64,000 nt of DNA from Corynebacterium sp. 74A (GTDB lineage: Bacteria > Actinomycetota > Actinomycetes > Mycobacteriales > Mycobacteriaceae): positions 1-64,000 of the forward strand of contig NZ_PQMG01000002.1 in NCBI RefSeq assembly GCF_008930665.1, given 5' to 3'. The position numbers were made by a program, and so were the translations under genes. The notes beneath the pieces were generated by a model, which saw nothing but the letters and a program-made list of their open reading frames with translations, was not told where the DNA came from and made no database searches. Below, piece after piece: positions 7,321-14,842 of the stretch; position 1 is the stretch's first letter; each line of letters begins with the position of its first letter.

Positions 7321-8991
7321 CTAGCGAGAGAGCTTGCGGTGGGTCACACGCGAGGGGCGTGCGGCCTCTTGGCCGAGGCGCTCCACCTTATTCTTCTCAT
7401 AGTCCTCGAAGTTGCCTTCGAACCAGAACCACTGGCCCTCGGCGATATTGCCTTCCCAAGCCAGGATGTGGGTACAGGTGCGGTCCAAGAACCAGCGGTC
7501 GTGGGAGATCACCACGGCACAACCAGGGAATTTCTGCAGCGCGTTTTCCAGCGAGCTCAGAGTTTCCACATCGAGGTCGTTGGTCGGCTCGTCCAGCAGG
7601 ATCAAGTTGCCGCCCTGCTTCAGGGTCAGGGCAAGGTTCAGGCGGTTGCGCTCACCACCGGAGAGCACCTTGGCCGGCTTCTGCTGGTCCGGCCCCTTGA
7701 AACCGAACGCAGACAGGTAGGCACGAGAGGGCATCTCGTTTTGGCCGACGTGAATGTAGTCGAGGCCATCGGAGACAACCTCCCAGACGGTCTTTTCGCC
7801 GTCGATATTCTCGCGGTTTTGGTCCACATAGGACAGCTGCACGGTCTGGCCCACCTTGACCTCGCCGGAGTCCGGCTCCTCGAGACCAACAATGGTTTTA
7901 AACAGCGTGGACTTACCCACACCATTAGGGCCGATCACGCCCACGATGCCGTTGCGCGGCAAAGTGAAGGAGAGATCCTTAATCAGGGTGCGGCCATCGA
8001 AGCCTTTGGTGAGGTTGTGCACCTCCACCACCTGGTTACCCAAGCGCGGCGGGGTGGGGATCTGAATCTCTTCAAAGTCGAGCTTCTTGTACTGCTCGGC
8101 TTCCTTGGCCATCTCCTCGTAGCGCTCCAGACGGGCCTTGTTCTTGGCCTGGCGGGCCTTGGCGCCGGAGCGAACCCATGCCAGCTCGTCCTTGAGGCGC
8201 TTGCGCAGCTTAGCGTCCTTCTTGCCGGCTACCTCGAGGCGCTCGGCCTTCTTCTCCAGATAGGTGGAGTAGTTGCCCTCGTAGGGGTAGAGCTTGCCGC
8301 GGTCGACCTCGCAGATCCAGCCGGCCACGTGATCGAGGAAGTAACGATCGTGGGTCACGGCCAGCACGGCGCCGGGGTAGTCCGCCAGGTGCTTCTCCAG
8401 CCACAGCACGGACTCGGCGTCCAGGTGGTTAGTGGGCTCGTCCAGCAGCAACAGATCCGGCTCGGAGAGCAGCAGCTTGGCCAGGGCCACGCGGCGGCGC
8501 TCACCACCAGAGAGGTGGTTGACGGGCTCATCGGACGGCGGGCAGCGCAGGGCCTCCATGGCCTGCTCGATTTTGGAGTCCACTTCCCAGGCGTCAGCGG
8601 CATCCAGCTCCTCTTGGAGCTTGCCCATCTCTTCCATGAGCTCATCGGTGTAATTGGTGGCCATCTCCTCGGCGATGGCCTCGAAGCGCTGCTTCTTTTC
8701 GAAGATGCCGCCCAGGCCCTCTTCCACGTTCTCGCGGACGGTCTTCTCCTCATTCAGCGGCGGCTCCTGCTGCAGGATGCCGACGGTGGCTCCGGAATCC
8801 AGGAAGGCCTCGCCATTGGAGGGCTGGTCCAGCCCGGCCATAATCTTCAGAATCGAGGACTTACCGGCGCCGTTTGGACCAACGACACCGATCTTCGCGC
8901 CCGGATAAAAGGCCATGGTGACATTGTCCAGAATGACCTTGTCACCATGGGCCTTACGGACGTTTTTCATGGTGTAGATAAACTCGCCCAA
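7321..8991 (-). CDS. ettA: Energy-dependent translational throttle protein EttA (ABC-F ATPase)
   Basis: A 556-residue cytoplasmic ABC-F protein that binds the ribosomal E site and gates the first elongation steps according to ATP/ADP ratio. Two ABC domains are intact: Walker A GPNGAGKSS and GPNGVGKST, signature LSGGERRRVALA and LSGGERNRLNLA, Walker B LLLLDEPTNHLD and LILLDEPTNDLD, separated by a charged linker (KKAERLEVAGKKDAKLRKRL) that is the P-site tRNA-interacting motif of the family. I place the start at TTG 8991: it has AGGGAG about 10 nt upstream and begins with (M)GEFIYTMKNVRKAHG, the usual EttA N-terminus; the GTG at 9024 would add 11 unrelated residues. There are no membrane segments, so it is not a transporter. 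Confidence 0.95.
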   Translation of the reverse strand: MGEFIYTMKNVRKAHGDKVILDNVTMAFYPGAKIGVVGPNGAGKSSILKIMAGLDQPSNGEAFLDSGATVGILQQEPPLNEEKTVRENVEEGLGGIFEKKQRFEAIAEEMATNYTDELMEEMGKLQEELDAADAWEVDSKIEQAMEALRCPPSDEPVNHLSGGERRRVALAKLLLSEPDLLLLDEPTNHLDAESVLWLEKHLADYPGAVLAVTHDRYFLDHVAGWICEVDRGKLYPYEGNYSTYLEKKAERLEVAGKKDAKLRKRLKDELAWVRSGAKARQAKNKARLERYEEMAKEAEQYKKLDFEEIQIPTPPRLGNQVVEVHNLTKGFDGRTLIKDLSFTLPRNGIVGVIGPNGVGKSTLFKTIVGLEEPDSGEVKVGQTVQLSYVDQNRENIDGEKTVWEVVSDGLDYIHVGQNEMPSRAYLSAFGFKGPDQQKPAKVLSGGERNRLNLALTLKQGGNLILLDEPTNDLDVETLSSLENALQKFPGCAVVISHDRWFLDRTCTHILAWEGNIAEGQWFWFEGNFEDYEKNKVERLGQEAARPSRVTHRKLSR

Positions 8992-9136
8992 CTTATGTAA
9001 CTCCCTATTAAATATGACGTGCACGTTAAGTAATGAGCAGCCGCCCCAGCCCGAGCAGAGGGCAGGGCTAAAACGCTGCTAGCCGCCTTAAAGGGTACAT
9101 GAGTTCCAGCGCGGGCACCTACATTGCACTACGGGG

Positions 9137-9589
9137 TTAGAAGGGCACGGATTCGACCTCCTCCCCCAGCGCTTTCGCGGCAGCGGCGCGATTATCCGCG
9201 GCGGTATCCGCCGCACTATCTTCGCTGCCCGCCCCCACGCGCAGCAGCGAGCGGGTGACATCGCTGCCGATAAATTGGGCCTTAAACTTGACCTGGCTGC
9301 GCTTGGAGGTCACCCCATTGTCTTCCACCTCCCAGACGTCGGTATAGAAGTGGCCGACAAGAATCACGCTCATGCCGCAGCGCAAGGCGTGTGCGGCCGG
9401 GGAGGCGATCCTGCCCCAGCATTCGACATCCACCCACAGCTCGCTGACTTGCTCCCAATCTCCCTGCTCATTTTGGCGGGATTTGGAGGAGCAGACGCGA
9501 AACTTCGTGAGTTCCTTGCCGCTGGGAAATAGCCGGTATTCGGGCTCGGTGCCGAGATTGCCCATCAGAGTGGTTTGGATCATTGGCAT
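9137..9589 (-). CDS. Single-stranded DNA-binding protein, second (SsbB-like) paralogue
   Basis: A 150-residue OB-fold protein. Residues 1-110 match bacterial SSB (QTTLMGNLGTEPEYRLFPSGKELTKFRVCSS, then VDVECWGRIASPAAHALRCGMSVILVGHFYTDVWE), and the short acidic tail ends ESVPF, close to the DxxPF tip that recruits repair and replication partners. The gene does not sit between rpsF and rpsR, where the essential ssb normally lies; instead it follows the ettA neighbourhood, as the second mycobacterial ssb does. Such paralogues are usually linked to recombination, competence or stress rather than bulk replication; this is known of the family and not shown here. An inverted pair of DnaA boxes lies about 90 nt upstream. 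Confidence 0.9.
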   Translation of the reverse strand: MPMIQTTLMGNLGTEPEYRLFPSGKELTKFRVCSSKSRQNEQGDWEQVSELWVDVECWGRIASPAAHALRCGMSVILVGHFYTDVWEVEDNGVTSKRSQVKFKAQFIGSDVTRSLLRVGAGSEDSAADTAADNRAAAAKALGEEVESVPF

Positions 9590-9676
9590 AGCTGCACGGT
9601 CCTTTCTGGTGTTCTATGTTGCGTGCGATCACCAGAGTGGCCCATCCATCCGACTGCCGGCCCGAGAGAGCACACG

Positions 9677-9731
9677 GGCCTGTGGATAACCGCCTCGCCC
9701 ACCCCCACGGGGCTGAGGTTATCCACAGGCC
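9677..9731. repeat. 15-bp inverted repeat containing two perfect DnaA boxes
   Basis: The arms GGCCTGTGGATAACC (9677-9691) and GGTTATCCACAGGCC (9717-9731) are exact reverse complements separated by 25 nt. Each contains TTATCCACA, a perfect match to the DnaA-box consensus TTATNCACA, at 9681-9689 (minus strand) and 9719-9727 (plus strand). The element sits between the 5' side of ssb and the 3' side of the CopD-CtaG gene. It can fold as a hairpin and could end transcription of the 9750 gene, but the downstream T-run is missing, so DnaA binding is the more specific reading. Confidence 0.7.
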
Positions 9732-9749
9732 ATATACACAGACCCAGCG

Positions 9750-11954
9750 TTAGCGGCGGCGCGGCCGCGAAATGTCCTTATTGTGGTAGTCGTCTTGCCT
9801 GTCCTCGCCGCGGCTGACCTGCTGTAGCCACTGGTTATAGGCCTCGAGCTGCTCATCGTCGGTAGCATCCGCCTGCGTGTCATAGGCGCGGGACTCGCGG
9901 CGATCCGCGGTCAGCCACTTGCGCAGCACCACAATGTAGACGATCACCAGTGGGAATGCGCCAGATGCCCAGGCAATGCCGCCGCCTACGGTCTGATCCC
10001 AGAGCAGGTCCACCTCCCAGGGCAAACCAAGGGTGCTGTAGAACTCCTCGCCCATTACCTGCTGGGTCTGCATGAGATAGACCGCGAAGTACATGTGGAA
10101 AGGAAGCGAAAACGTCAGCCACGCCGTCTTCGACATCGGCGAGCGCTGCACCGGCAGCGGGTCGGTGGCCATGATGTCCCAGTAATACATGTAGCCCGAC
10201 CACAAAAACAGCACATTCATGCTCAGGTGTCCGGCGTGCTCGGAAATCGCCACCTCGTACAGACTCGGCACCAGATACATCAGATAGAAGATCACGAGGA
10301 ACTGCACGGTGTTAAACACTGGGTGCACCACTACCCGCAGCACGGGGTTATCGAGGGCAATCTCCGCGAATTCATAGAGCCCCGGCACATCGCTTGTCGA
10401 CGGCTCATTGGCTTTCAACGCCAGCTGCAGCGGATGGCCCAGCACCCAGAACACGGGGATGGTCATAGACAGGATCATGTGCCCGACCATGTGCATCGAG
10501 AAGGTGGCCGGGATATTCATGCCGATACCCGAGCTCATGGTGATCACTAGGGTGGCGCAGCCGAGCAGGAACCAAGCGCTGCGGCGAACCGGCCAGCTCT
10601 CGCCCTTGCGGCGCAGCTTGATGAGGCCGTATATATACAGTCCCGCGAGGATCAGCCCGAAGGTGGCGAAGGCGATATCGAACCGCCACATCGTCCACAC
10701 ATTCCAGATGGTGGGCTCCTCGTAGAGCTTGTAGCCCAGCTGGATATCCATGGTGTTGATGTCTGCCACCAGCGGCGGGGGCGGCGGGGTGCGGCCCAGC
10801 GACACGGCGACGCCGGTGACCGCGCCCATCACCAGCACCTCCACGATGGCGATGCGGCGGAAGGTGCGGTGATCATTCGGGTCGCGCTCCAGCCGCGGGA
10901 TGGCGATGCGGCGGTGGGCGAAGCCGAAGAGGGCGAGCACCACCACGCCCACAGCCTTGGCGGTAATCAACAGACCATAGCCGGAGGTGAGCCAGTCCGA
11001 GAAGTCGATACGCACGGCGGCGTTGAGTAGACCGGACAGCGTCATACCGATAACAGCCACCAGCGCGAGCGGTGAATAGCGTCGAATAGCAATATCGAGG
11101 TGGGTACCCCGACGGCGGCCGTGTGCGATAAGCGCCATGAGCCCACCAACCCACAGCACCATGAACAGCAGGTGCCACAGATAGGAGTTCGTGCCGTAGT
11201 CGTGATTACCGCCGCTGGCAGAGTGCCCCTCCATACCCAGCGGGACGATCATGAGCACCGACAGCAGCAGCCACACTGGCTGCATAATCCACTTCTTGCT
11301 CAAGAGCGCCCCCAACCCGACGACTAGAGCGACGCAGGCCACCACGATCCAGGCCAAGGAGGTAGAAACTTGGGAGATCGCGATGGACCAATTCCCCGGC
11401 TTCATCGCCTGCCACAGCGATTCGCCGGAGACATCCGAGAGATACATCGGCACCATCGCCACCGCGATCATGCCGAAGCACAGCGCCGCCACCGCACCGG
11501 TGCGGCTGGCCAAGGAGCCATCCACGCCGAGTTCCGCTACCCGCAGCCGGGTGGCCAGTTCTGATTCGCGGTGAAACTCATAGCCATAGCCGCTCGCTTG
11601 GGAGCGCTGCTCCGCCGCCGCAAGCCGGCGTTTGTCCACGTACATCTCGCTGACGTGCTGGGTACGCGGCGGAGTAAGAAAAGAGCTGAAATAAAAAGAG
11701 CCCACAGCAAGCGCGGCCAGCATCATTCCCCCGGCGCGCAAAAAGGGCAGCCCAGCGGTGGTGGCCGGGCCGGGGTCGGGAATACCCAGCGCCGCTAGGG
11801 AGGCACTCAGGAATTGCCAAGAAATGAGGCCCGCAACCAGTCCTGCTGTAGTGAAAAATAGCACGTAGAGCGCCGTGCTCGGGCGCGCCGGGGAGGTAGG
11901 GGCCGAGGGTGCCGGTGCGGTTGTACCAGCGGAGATGCTCGTCGCTTCAGCCAT
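9750..11954 (-). CDS. Fused CopD-like copper transport / CtaG cytochrome c oxidase assembly membrane protein
   Basis: A 734-residue polytopic membrane protein joining two families. The N-terminal half has an early pair of helices, then an eight-helix block of the CopD (copper resistance D) type (HLLFMVLWVGGLMALIAHG and RIDFSDWLTSGYGLLITAKAVG). The C-terminal half is a Caa3_CtaG domain (FSMHMVGHMILSMTIPVFWVLG, NVLFLWSGYMYYWDIMATDP). Such fusions are common in actinobacteria and are thought to move copper for cytochrome aa3 oxidase, whose subunit I (ctaD) is in this window at 60380. I chose ATG 11954, giving MAEATSISAG; the open frame extends to 12086 without supporting signals and into the tRNA-Arg promoter region. 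The tail (RESRAYDTQADATDDEQ) is charged and cytoplasmic. Fusion order is clear; copper function is inferred. Confidence 0.88.
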   Translation of the reverse strand: MAEATSISAGTTAPAPSAPTSPARPSTALYVLFFTTAGLVAGLISWQFLSASLAALGIPDPGPATTAGLPFLRAGGMMLAALAVGSFYFSSFLTPPRTQHVSEMYVDKRRLAAAEQRSQASGYGYEFHRESELATRLRVAELGVDGSLASRTGAVAALCFGMIAVAMVPMYLSDVSGESLWQAMKPGNWSIAISQVSTSLAWIVVACVALVVGLGALLSKKWIMQPVWLLLSVLMIVPLGMEGHSASGGNHDYGTNSYLWHLLFMVLWVGGLMALIAHGRRRGTHLDIAIRRYSPLALVAVIGMTLSGLLNAAVRIDFSDWLTSGYGLLITAKAVGVVVLALFGFAHRRIAIPRLERDPNDHRTFRRIAIVEVLVMGAVTGVAVSLGRTPPPPPLVADINTMDIQLGYKLYEEPTIWNVWTMWRFDIAFATFGLILAGLYIYGLIKLRRKGESWPVRRSAWFLLGCATLVITMSSGIGMNIPATFSMHMVGHMILSMTIPVFWVLGHPLQLALKANEPSTSDVPGLYEFAEIALDNPVLRVVVHPVFNTVQFLVIFYLMYLVPSLYEVAISEHAGHLSMNVLFLWSGYMYYWDIMATDPLPVQRSPMSKTAWLTFSLPFHMYFAVYLMQTQQVMGEEFYSTLGLPWEVDLLWDQTVGGGIAWASGAFPLVIVYIVVLRKWLTADRRESRAYDTQADATDDEQLEAYNQWLQQVSRGEDRQDDYHNKDISRPRRR

Positions 11955-12126
11955 GTTCTTAGGATAGCCGCCAGCCCGAGGATCGTTAACTGACCATGTC
12001 CTCAATTCCCCGCAGCATCTTCTAGGCCGCGTCCCGGTCCCGCCTTTTGCGCGCTGATCAGCGCGGTGACTAACATACGTAGGCATCGCTGTGCACGCGC
12101 CTTCTTGGCGCCCCGTGCAGCGATAT

Positions 12127-12200
12127 ACCTCCGTAGCTCAGTGGATTAGAGCAGTGGGTTTCTACCCCATGTGTCGCGGGTTCGAGTCCTGCCGGGGGTA
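12127..12200 (+). tRNA. tRNA-Arg (anticodon TCT)
   Basis: Full cloverleaf: acceptor ACCTCCG pairs with CGGGGGT, D-arm GCTC/GAGC, anticodon stem GTGGG/CCCAT with loop TTTCTAC (anticodon TCT, reading AGA), T-arm GCGGG-TTCGAGT-CCTGC. Discriminator A at 12200; the CCA end is not encoded. It decodes a codon that is rare in this GC-rich genome. Confidence 0.93.
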
Positions 12201-12348
12201 CTTTTTCTGGGCGATCCGCGATGTCCTCGAGAAGTACTGTCCGCTTCCCGACGTCCCATCCCCTCACACGCGGGGGTGCACAGCGCATTCCCGCAGGCTG
12301 AGACATGTGTCACCTTGGTGGCCAGAGTGTTTTAGTAAGCTCGACGGC

Positions 12349-13272
12349 ATGCTCATTATTGATCACGACACAGTCGAAGCCCATTTGCCCAGCCCCGCCG
12401 CAGCCGTGGAGTCCATTAAAGAGGCATTGATCGCCATCGCTGATGGCTCGGCCAACACCGTGCCGAAGATTCAAGTGAGCGCCGGCGAGGGCCGCTCCTA
12501 TTCCAACTCGATGCCCGCTGCCTGGCCAGATCGCAATCTTTTTGGCACCAAGTGGGTGACACTCACCCCGAACAACCCGGAGAAGGGCCTGCCCTTCGTC
12601 CAGGGCAGCGTGCTGCTCTCCGATCCGGATGATGGCTCCACCCTCGCCATTCTCGACGCTGCCCCGCTGACCGCTTTCCGTACCGCCGCCGTCACCGGCG
12701 CCAGCCTCGCTATCGACGGCGGGGAGCGCCGTGATGTGACCTTCCTCGGCACCGGGGTGCAGGCCCGCTCGCATGCCCAGATTCTCGAGGGACTCGGTTA
12801 TGAGGAGATGACCGTGTGGGGTCGTAGCTCCTCCTCCCTCGATGCGCTGATGGAATGGGCCGCCGAGCACACTCCCGGCATCACCTTGAAGCCCACCTTG
12901 GATCGCGACGGTGCGATCCGCGACGCCGGGGTGATTATCACCGGCCTCGCCATGCGGGTACCGGGCCAGGAGATCACCTCCGCACAAGTGCGCGATGATG
13001 TGACCCTGCTGCCGCTGGACTATGGCACCGTGGTGGGCAAGGAACTGGCCGCCGCCAGCACTCTTGTCGCCGATGACCCCATCCAGTACGAGGCACTGCG
13101 CCCCGCGAAGATCGCCGAGGACTACCCCAAGGCCACCGGCGCTACCGGCGATCTGCTGAACGGCGATCGCCCCAAGGGCATCGTGGTGGCACAGAACCTG
13201 GGCTCCGGGCTCGGAGATATTGTTATTGGCAGCGACGTGCTCGCCTCCTACCGCGCCGCCAACTCCAACTAA
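12349..13272 (+). CDS. Ornithine cyclodeaminase / mu-crystallin family protein
   Basis: A 307-residue NAD(P)-binding enzyme of the OCD/Mu-crystallin family. Start at ATG 12349 (MLIIDHDTVEAHLP) matches the family N-terminus; the frame stays open upstream through the tRNA-Arg gene, which cannot be coding. The dinucleotide site VTFLGTGVQARSHAQILEGLG lies near residues 128-148 after the conserved LTAFRTAAVTGASLAI segment. Members include ornithine cyclodeaminase, alanine dehydrogenase, ketimine reductases and opine-type synthases, so the substrate stays open. The start lacks a good ribosome-binding site; a TAGTAA about 12 nt before the ATG may be part of a leaderless or short-leader promoter. It is followed 20 nt later by cmrA on the same strand. 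Confidence 0.85.
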   Translation: MLIIDHDTVEAHLPSPAAAVESIKEALIAIADGSANTVPKIQVSAGEGRSYSNSMPAAWPDRNLFGTKWVTLTPNNPEKGLPFVQGSVLLSDPDDGSTLAILDAAPLTAFRTAAVTGASLAIDGGERRDVTFLGTGVQARSHAQILEGLGYEEMTVWGRSSSSLDALMEWAAEHTPGITLKPTLDRDGAIRDAGVIITGLAMRVPGQEITSAQVRDDVTLLPLDYGTVVGKELAAASTLVADDPIQYEALRPAKIAEDYPKATGATGDLLNGDRPKGIVVAQNLGSGLGDIVIGSDVLASYRAANSN

Positions 13273-13292
13273 TTAGGATTCATCACCTCATC

Positions 13293-14093
13293 ATGTCTCT
13301 TCCTCTCCCCCAACCCCAGCAGCGAGCCGTAGTTACCGGCGCCAGCCAGGGTATCGGCCGCGCGATTGCCCGGGATCTCGCCGCAGCGGGCCATAACCTC
13401 ATTCTTGTTGCACGCCGCGAGGCCGTGCTGCAGGATCTGGCGGCAGAACTCGTCGATAAGCATGGCGTGGAAGTGGAGGTGCGCGCTGTTGATTTGGCCC
13501 GTGCCAACGCCCGCGCCGAGCTGGTGGATGAGCTGGCCCAGCGCGAGATTTCCATCATCATCAACTCCGCCGGCATCGCCAGCTTCGGAGCCTTCCGCGA
13601 TCAGGACTGGAACTACGAGCAGGATCAGTTCGAGCTCAACGCTCGGGCCGTATTCGAGCTCACCCATGCTGTGCTGGCGGGCATGCTCCAGCGGGGCGAG
13701 GGCGCGATCCTCAATGTTGGCTCGGCGGCCGGTAATGTGCCGATCCCGAATAACGCCACCTACGTCTTTACCAAGGCGGGCGTGAATGCCTTTACCGAGG
13801 CGCTGCACTATGAGCTGCGCAAGACCGGGGTGCACTGCACCCTGCTGGCTCCTGGGCCGGTGCGCGAGGCGGAGATCGCCGAGGAGGAGAAGTCCATCGT
13901 GGACAAGGTGGTGCCCGACTTCCTGTGGACCACCTATGAATCCTGTTCGAAAGAAACCCTCGAGGCTTTGGCCAATAACCGGCGCCGCGTGGTGCCGGGG
14001 CCGCTATCGAAGGTCATGAATGCGGTGTCCAAGGTGGCACCGACGGGCCTACTCGCGCCACTGATGGGTTCCTTCTATGCTCGAATGGGTTAA
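13293..14093 (+). CDS. cmrA: Mycolate reductase CmrA (short-chain dehydrogenase)
   Basis: A 266-residue classical SDR that, in Corynebacterineae, reduces the 3-keto group of the freshly condensed mycolate precursor to give mature (coryno)mycolic acid. Cofactor motif VTGASQGIG at residues 14-22, NSAG at 91-94, and the Ser-Tyr-Lys triad at S144, Y157 and K161 (NVGSAAG, ATYVFTKAG). The C-terminal 60 residues (KETLEALANNRRRVVPGPLSKVMNAVSKVAPTG, split here only by reading) match the extended tail of the Rv2509 group. The assignment rests on these motifs plus its position immediately before orn, as in mycobacteria. It could in principle be another SDR, but the synteny argues strongly for CmrA. It links functionally to fas and acpS further right. 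Confidence 0.85.
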   Translation: MSLPLPQPQQRAVVTGASQGIGRAIARDLAAAGHNLILVARREAVLQDLAAELVDKHGVEVEVRAVDLARANARAELVDELAQREISIIINSAGIASFGAFRDQDWNYEQDQFELNARAVFELTHAVLAGMLQRGEGAILNVGSAAGNVPIPNNATYVFTKAGVNAFTEALHYELRKTGVHCTLLAPGPVREAEIAEEEKSIVDKVVPDFLWTTYESCSKETLEALANNRRRVVPGPLSKVMNAVSKVAPTGLLAPLMGSFYARMG

Positions 14094-14136
14094 CCATTGT
14101 TGTTCCTCTCAACCCTAGAAAGCACCCTCCGTGACC

Positions 14137-14781
14137 ATGTCTGAGCCGCAGCTACCCGCAAAATATGATCGCCTCGTGTGGATCGATCTGGAGATGACGG
14201 GTCTGGACCCCGCGCGACATGTGATCGTGGAGATCGCCGCCGTGGTCACCGACGCCCAGCTGAATATCCTCGGCGAGGGTGTGGACATCGTGGTGCACGC
14301 CAGCGAAGAAGAACTGGCCCAGATGGATGATTTTGTGGCGAATATGCACGCCTCCAGCGGGCTGACCGAGGAGATCACAGCCTCCACTATCAGCCTCGCC
14401 GAGGCGGAGCGGATGGTGCTGGAGCTCATCGCGGAGCACTGCGATCCCGAGCACCCCGCCCCCTTGGCCGGTAACTCCATCGCCACCGACCGCGCCTTCA
14501 TCAAGGCGCGTATGCCGGCCCTCGATGCGGCGCTGCACTACCGCATGGTGGATGTCTCCTCCATCAAGGAGCTGGCACGGCGCTGGCAGCCGCGGGTGTA
14601 CTACCACCAGCCGGACAAGGGCCTCGCCCACCGCGCGCTGGCGGATATCGTGGAATCGATCCGCGAACTCGACTACTATCGCCGCGCTCTCTTCGTAGCC
14701 GATCCCAGCCCCACATCGGAGAACTGCGGCGACGCCGCCGCTCAGGCCGTCGACCGCTACCGGGAGCATCTCGGACAGTAA
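14137..14781 (+). CDS. orn: Oligoribonuclease Orn
   Basis: A DEDDh 3'-5' exonuclease that degrades the last di- and oligonucleotides of RNA decay, including pGpG. The motifs are complete: Exo[11 protein letters not shown] (D17, E19), ExoII around [19 protein letters not shown], and Exo[17 protein letters not shown] with catalytic His and Asp. Length 214 aa from ATG 14137 is normal; the GTG at 14131 (216 aa) is an alternative, because the AGAAAG at 14117 would suit it equally well. The gene follows cmrA by about 40 nt and ends at a strong bidirectional terminator. Confidence 0.95.
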   Translation: MSEPQLPAKYDRLVWIDLEMTGLDPARHVIVEIAAVVTDAQLNILGEGVDIVVHASEEELAQMDDFVANMHASSGLTEEITASTISLAEAERMVLELIAEHCDPEHPAPLAGNSIATDRAFIKARMPALDAALHYRMVDVSSIKELARRWQPRVYYHQPDKGLAHRALADIVESIRELDYYRRALFVADPSPTSENCGDAAAQAVDRYREHLGQ

Positions 14782-14788
14782 AACCACC

Positions 14789-14823
14789 AACGCCCGCTAC
14801 CCAGTGTGAAGGGAGCGGGCGTT
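14789..14823. terminator. Bidirectional terminator between orn and the AspT-like gene
   Basis: Perfect 10-bp arms AACGCCCGCT (14789-14798) and AGCGGGCGTT (14814-14823) with an inner CCC/GGG extension, placed between convergent genes. Confidence 0.85.
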
Positions 14824-14842
14824 ATGCGTGTTTGCCGTGGGC

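Noticed and set aside
7339..9000. A 553-codon plus-strand frame
   Set aside because: Antisense shadow of ettA, whose minus strand holds complete ABC motifs.
12091..12348. N-terminal extension of the ornithine-cyclodeaminase-like gene
   Set aside because: The frame runs through the tRNA-Arg gene and shows no family similarity before ATG 12349.
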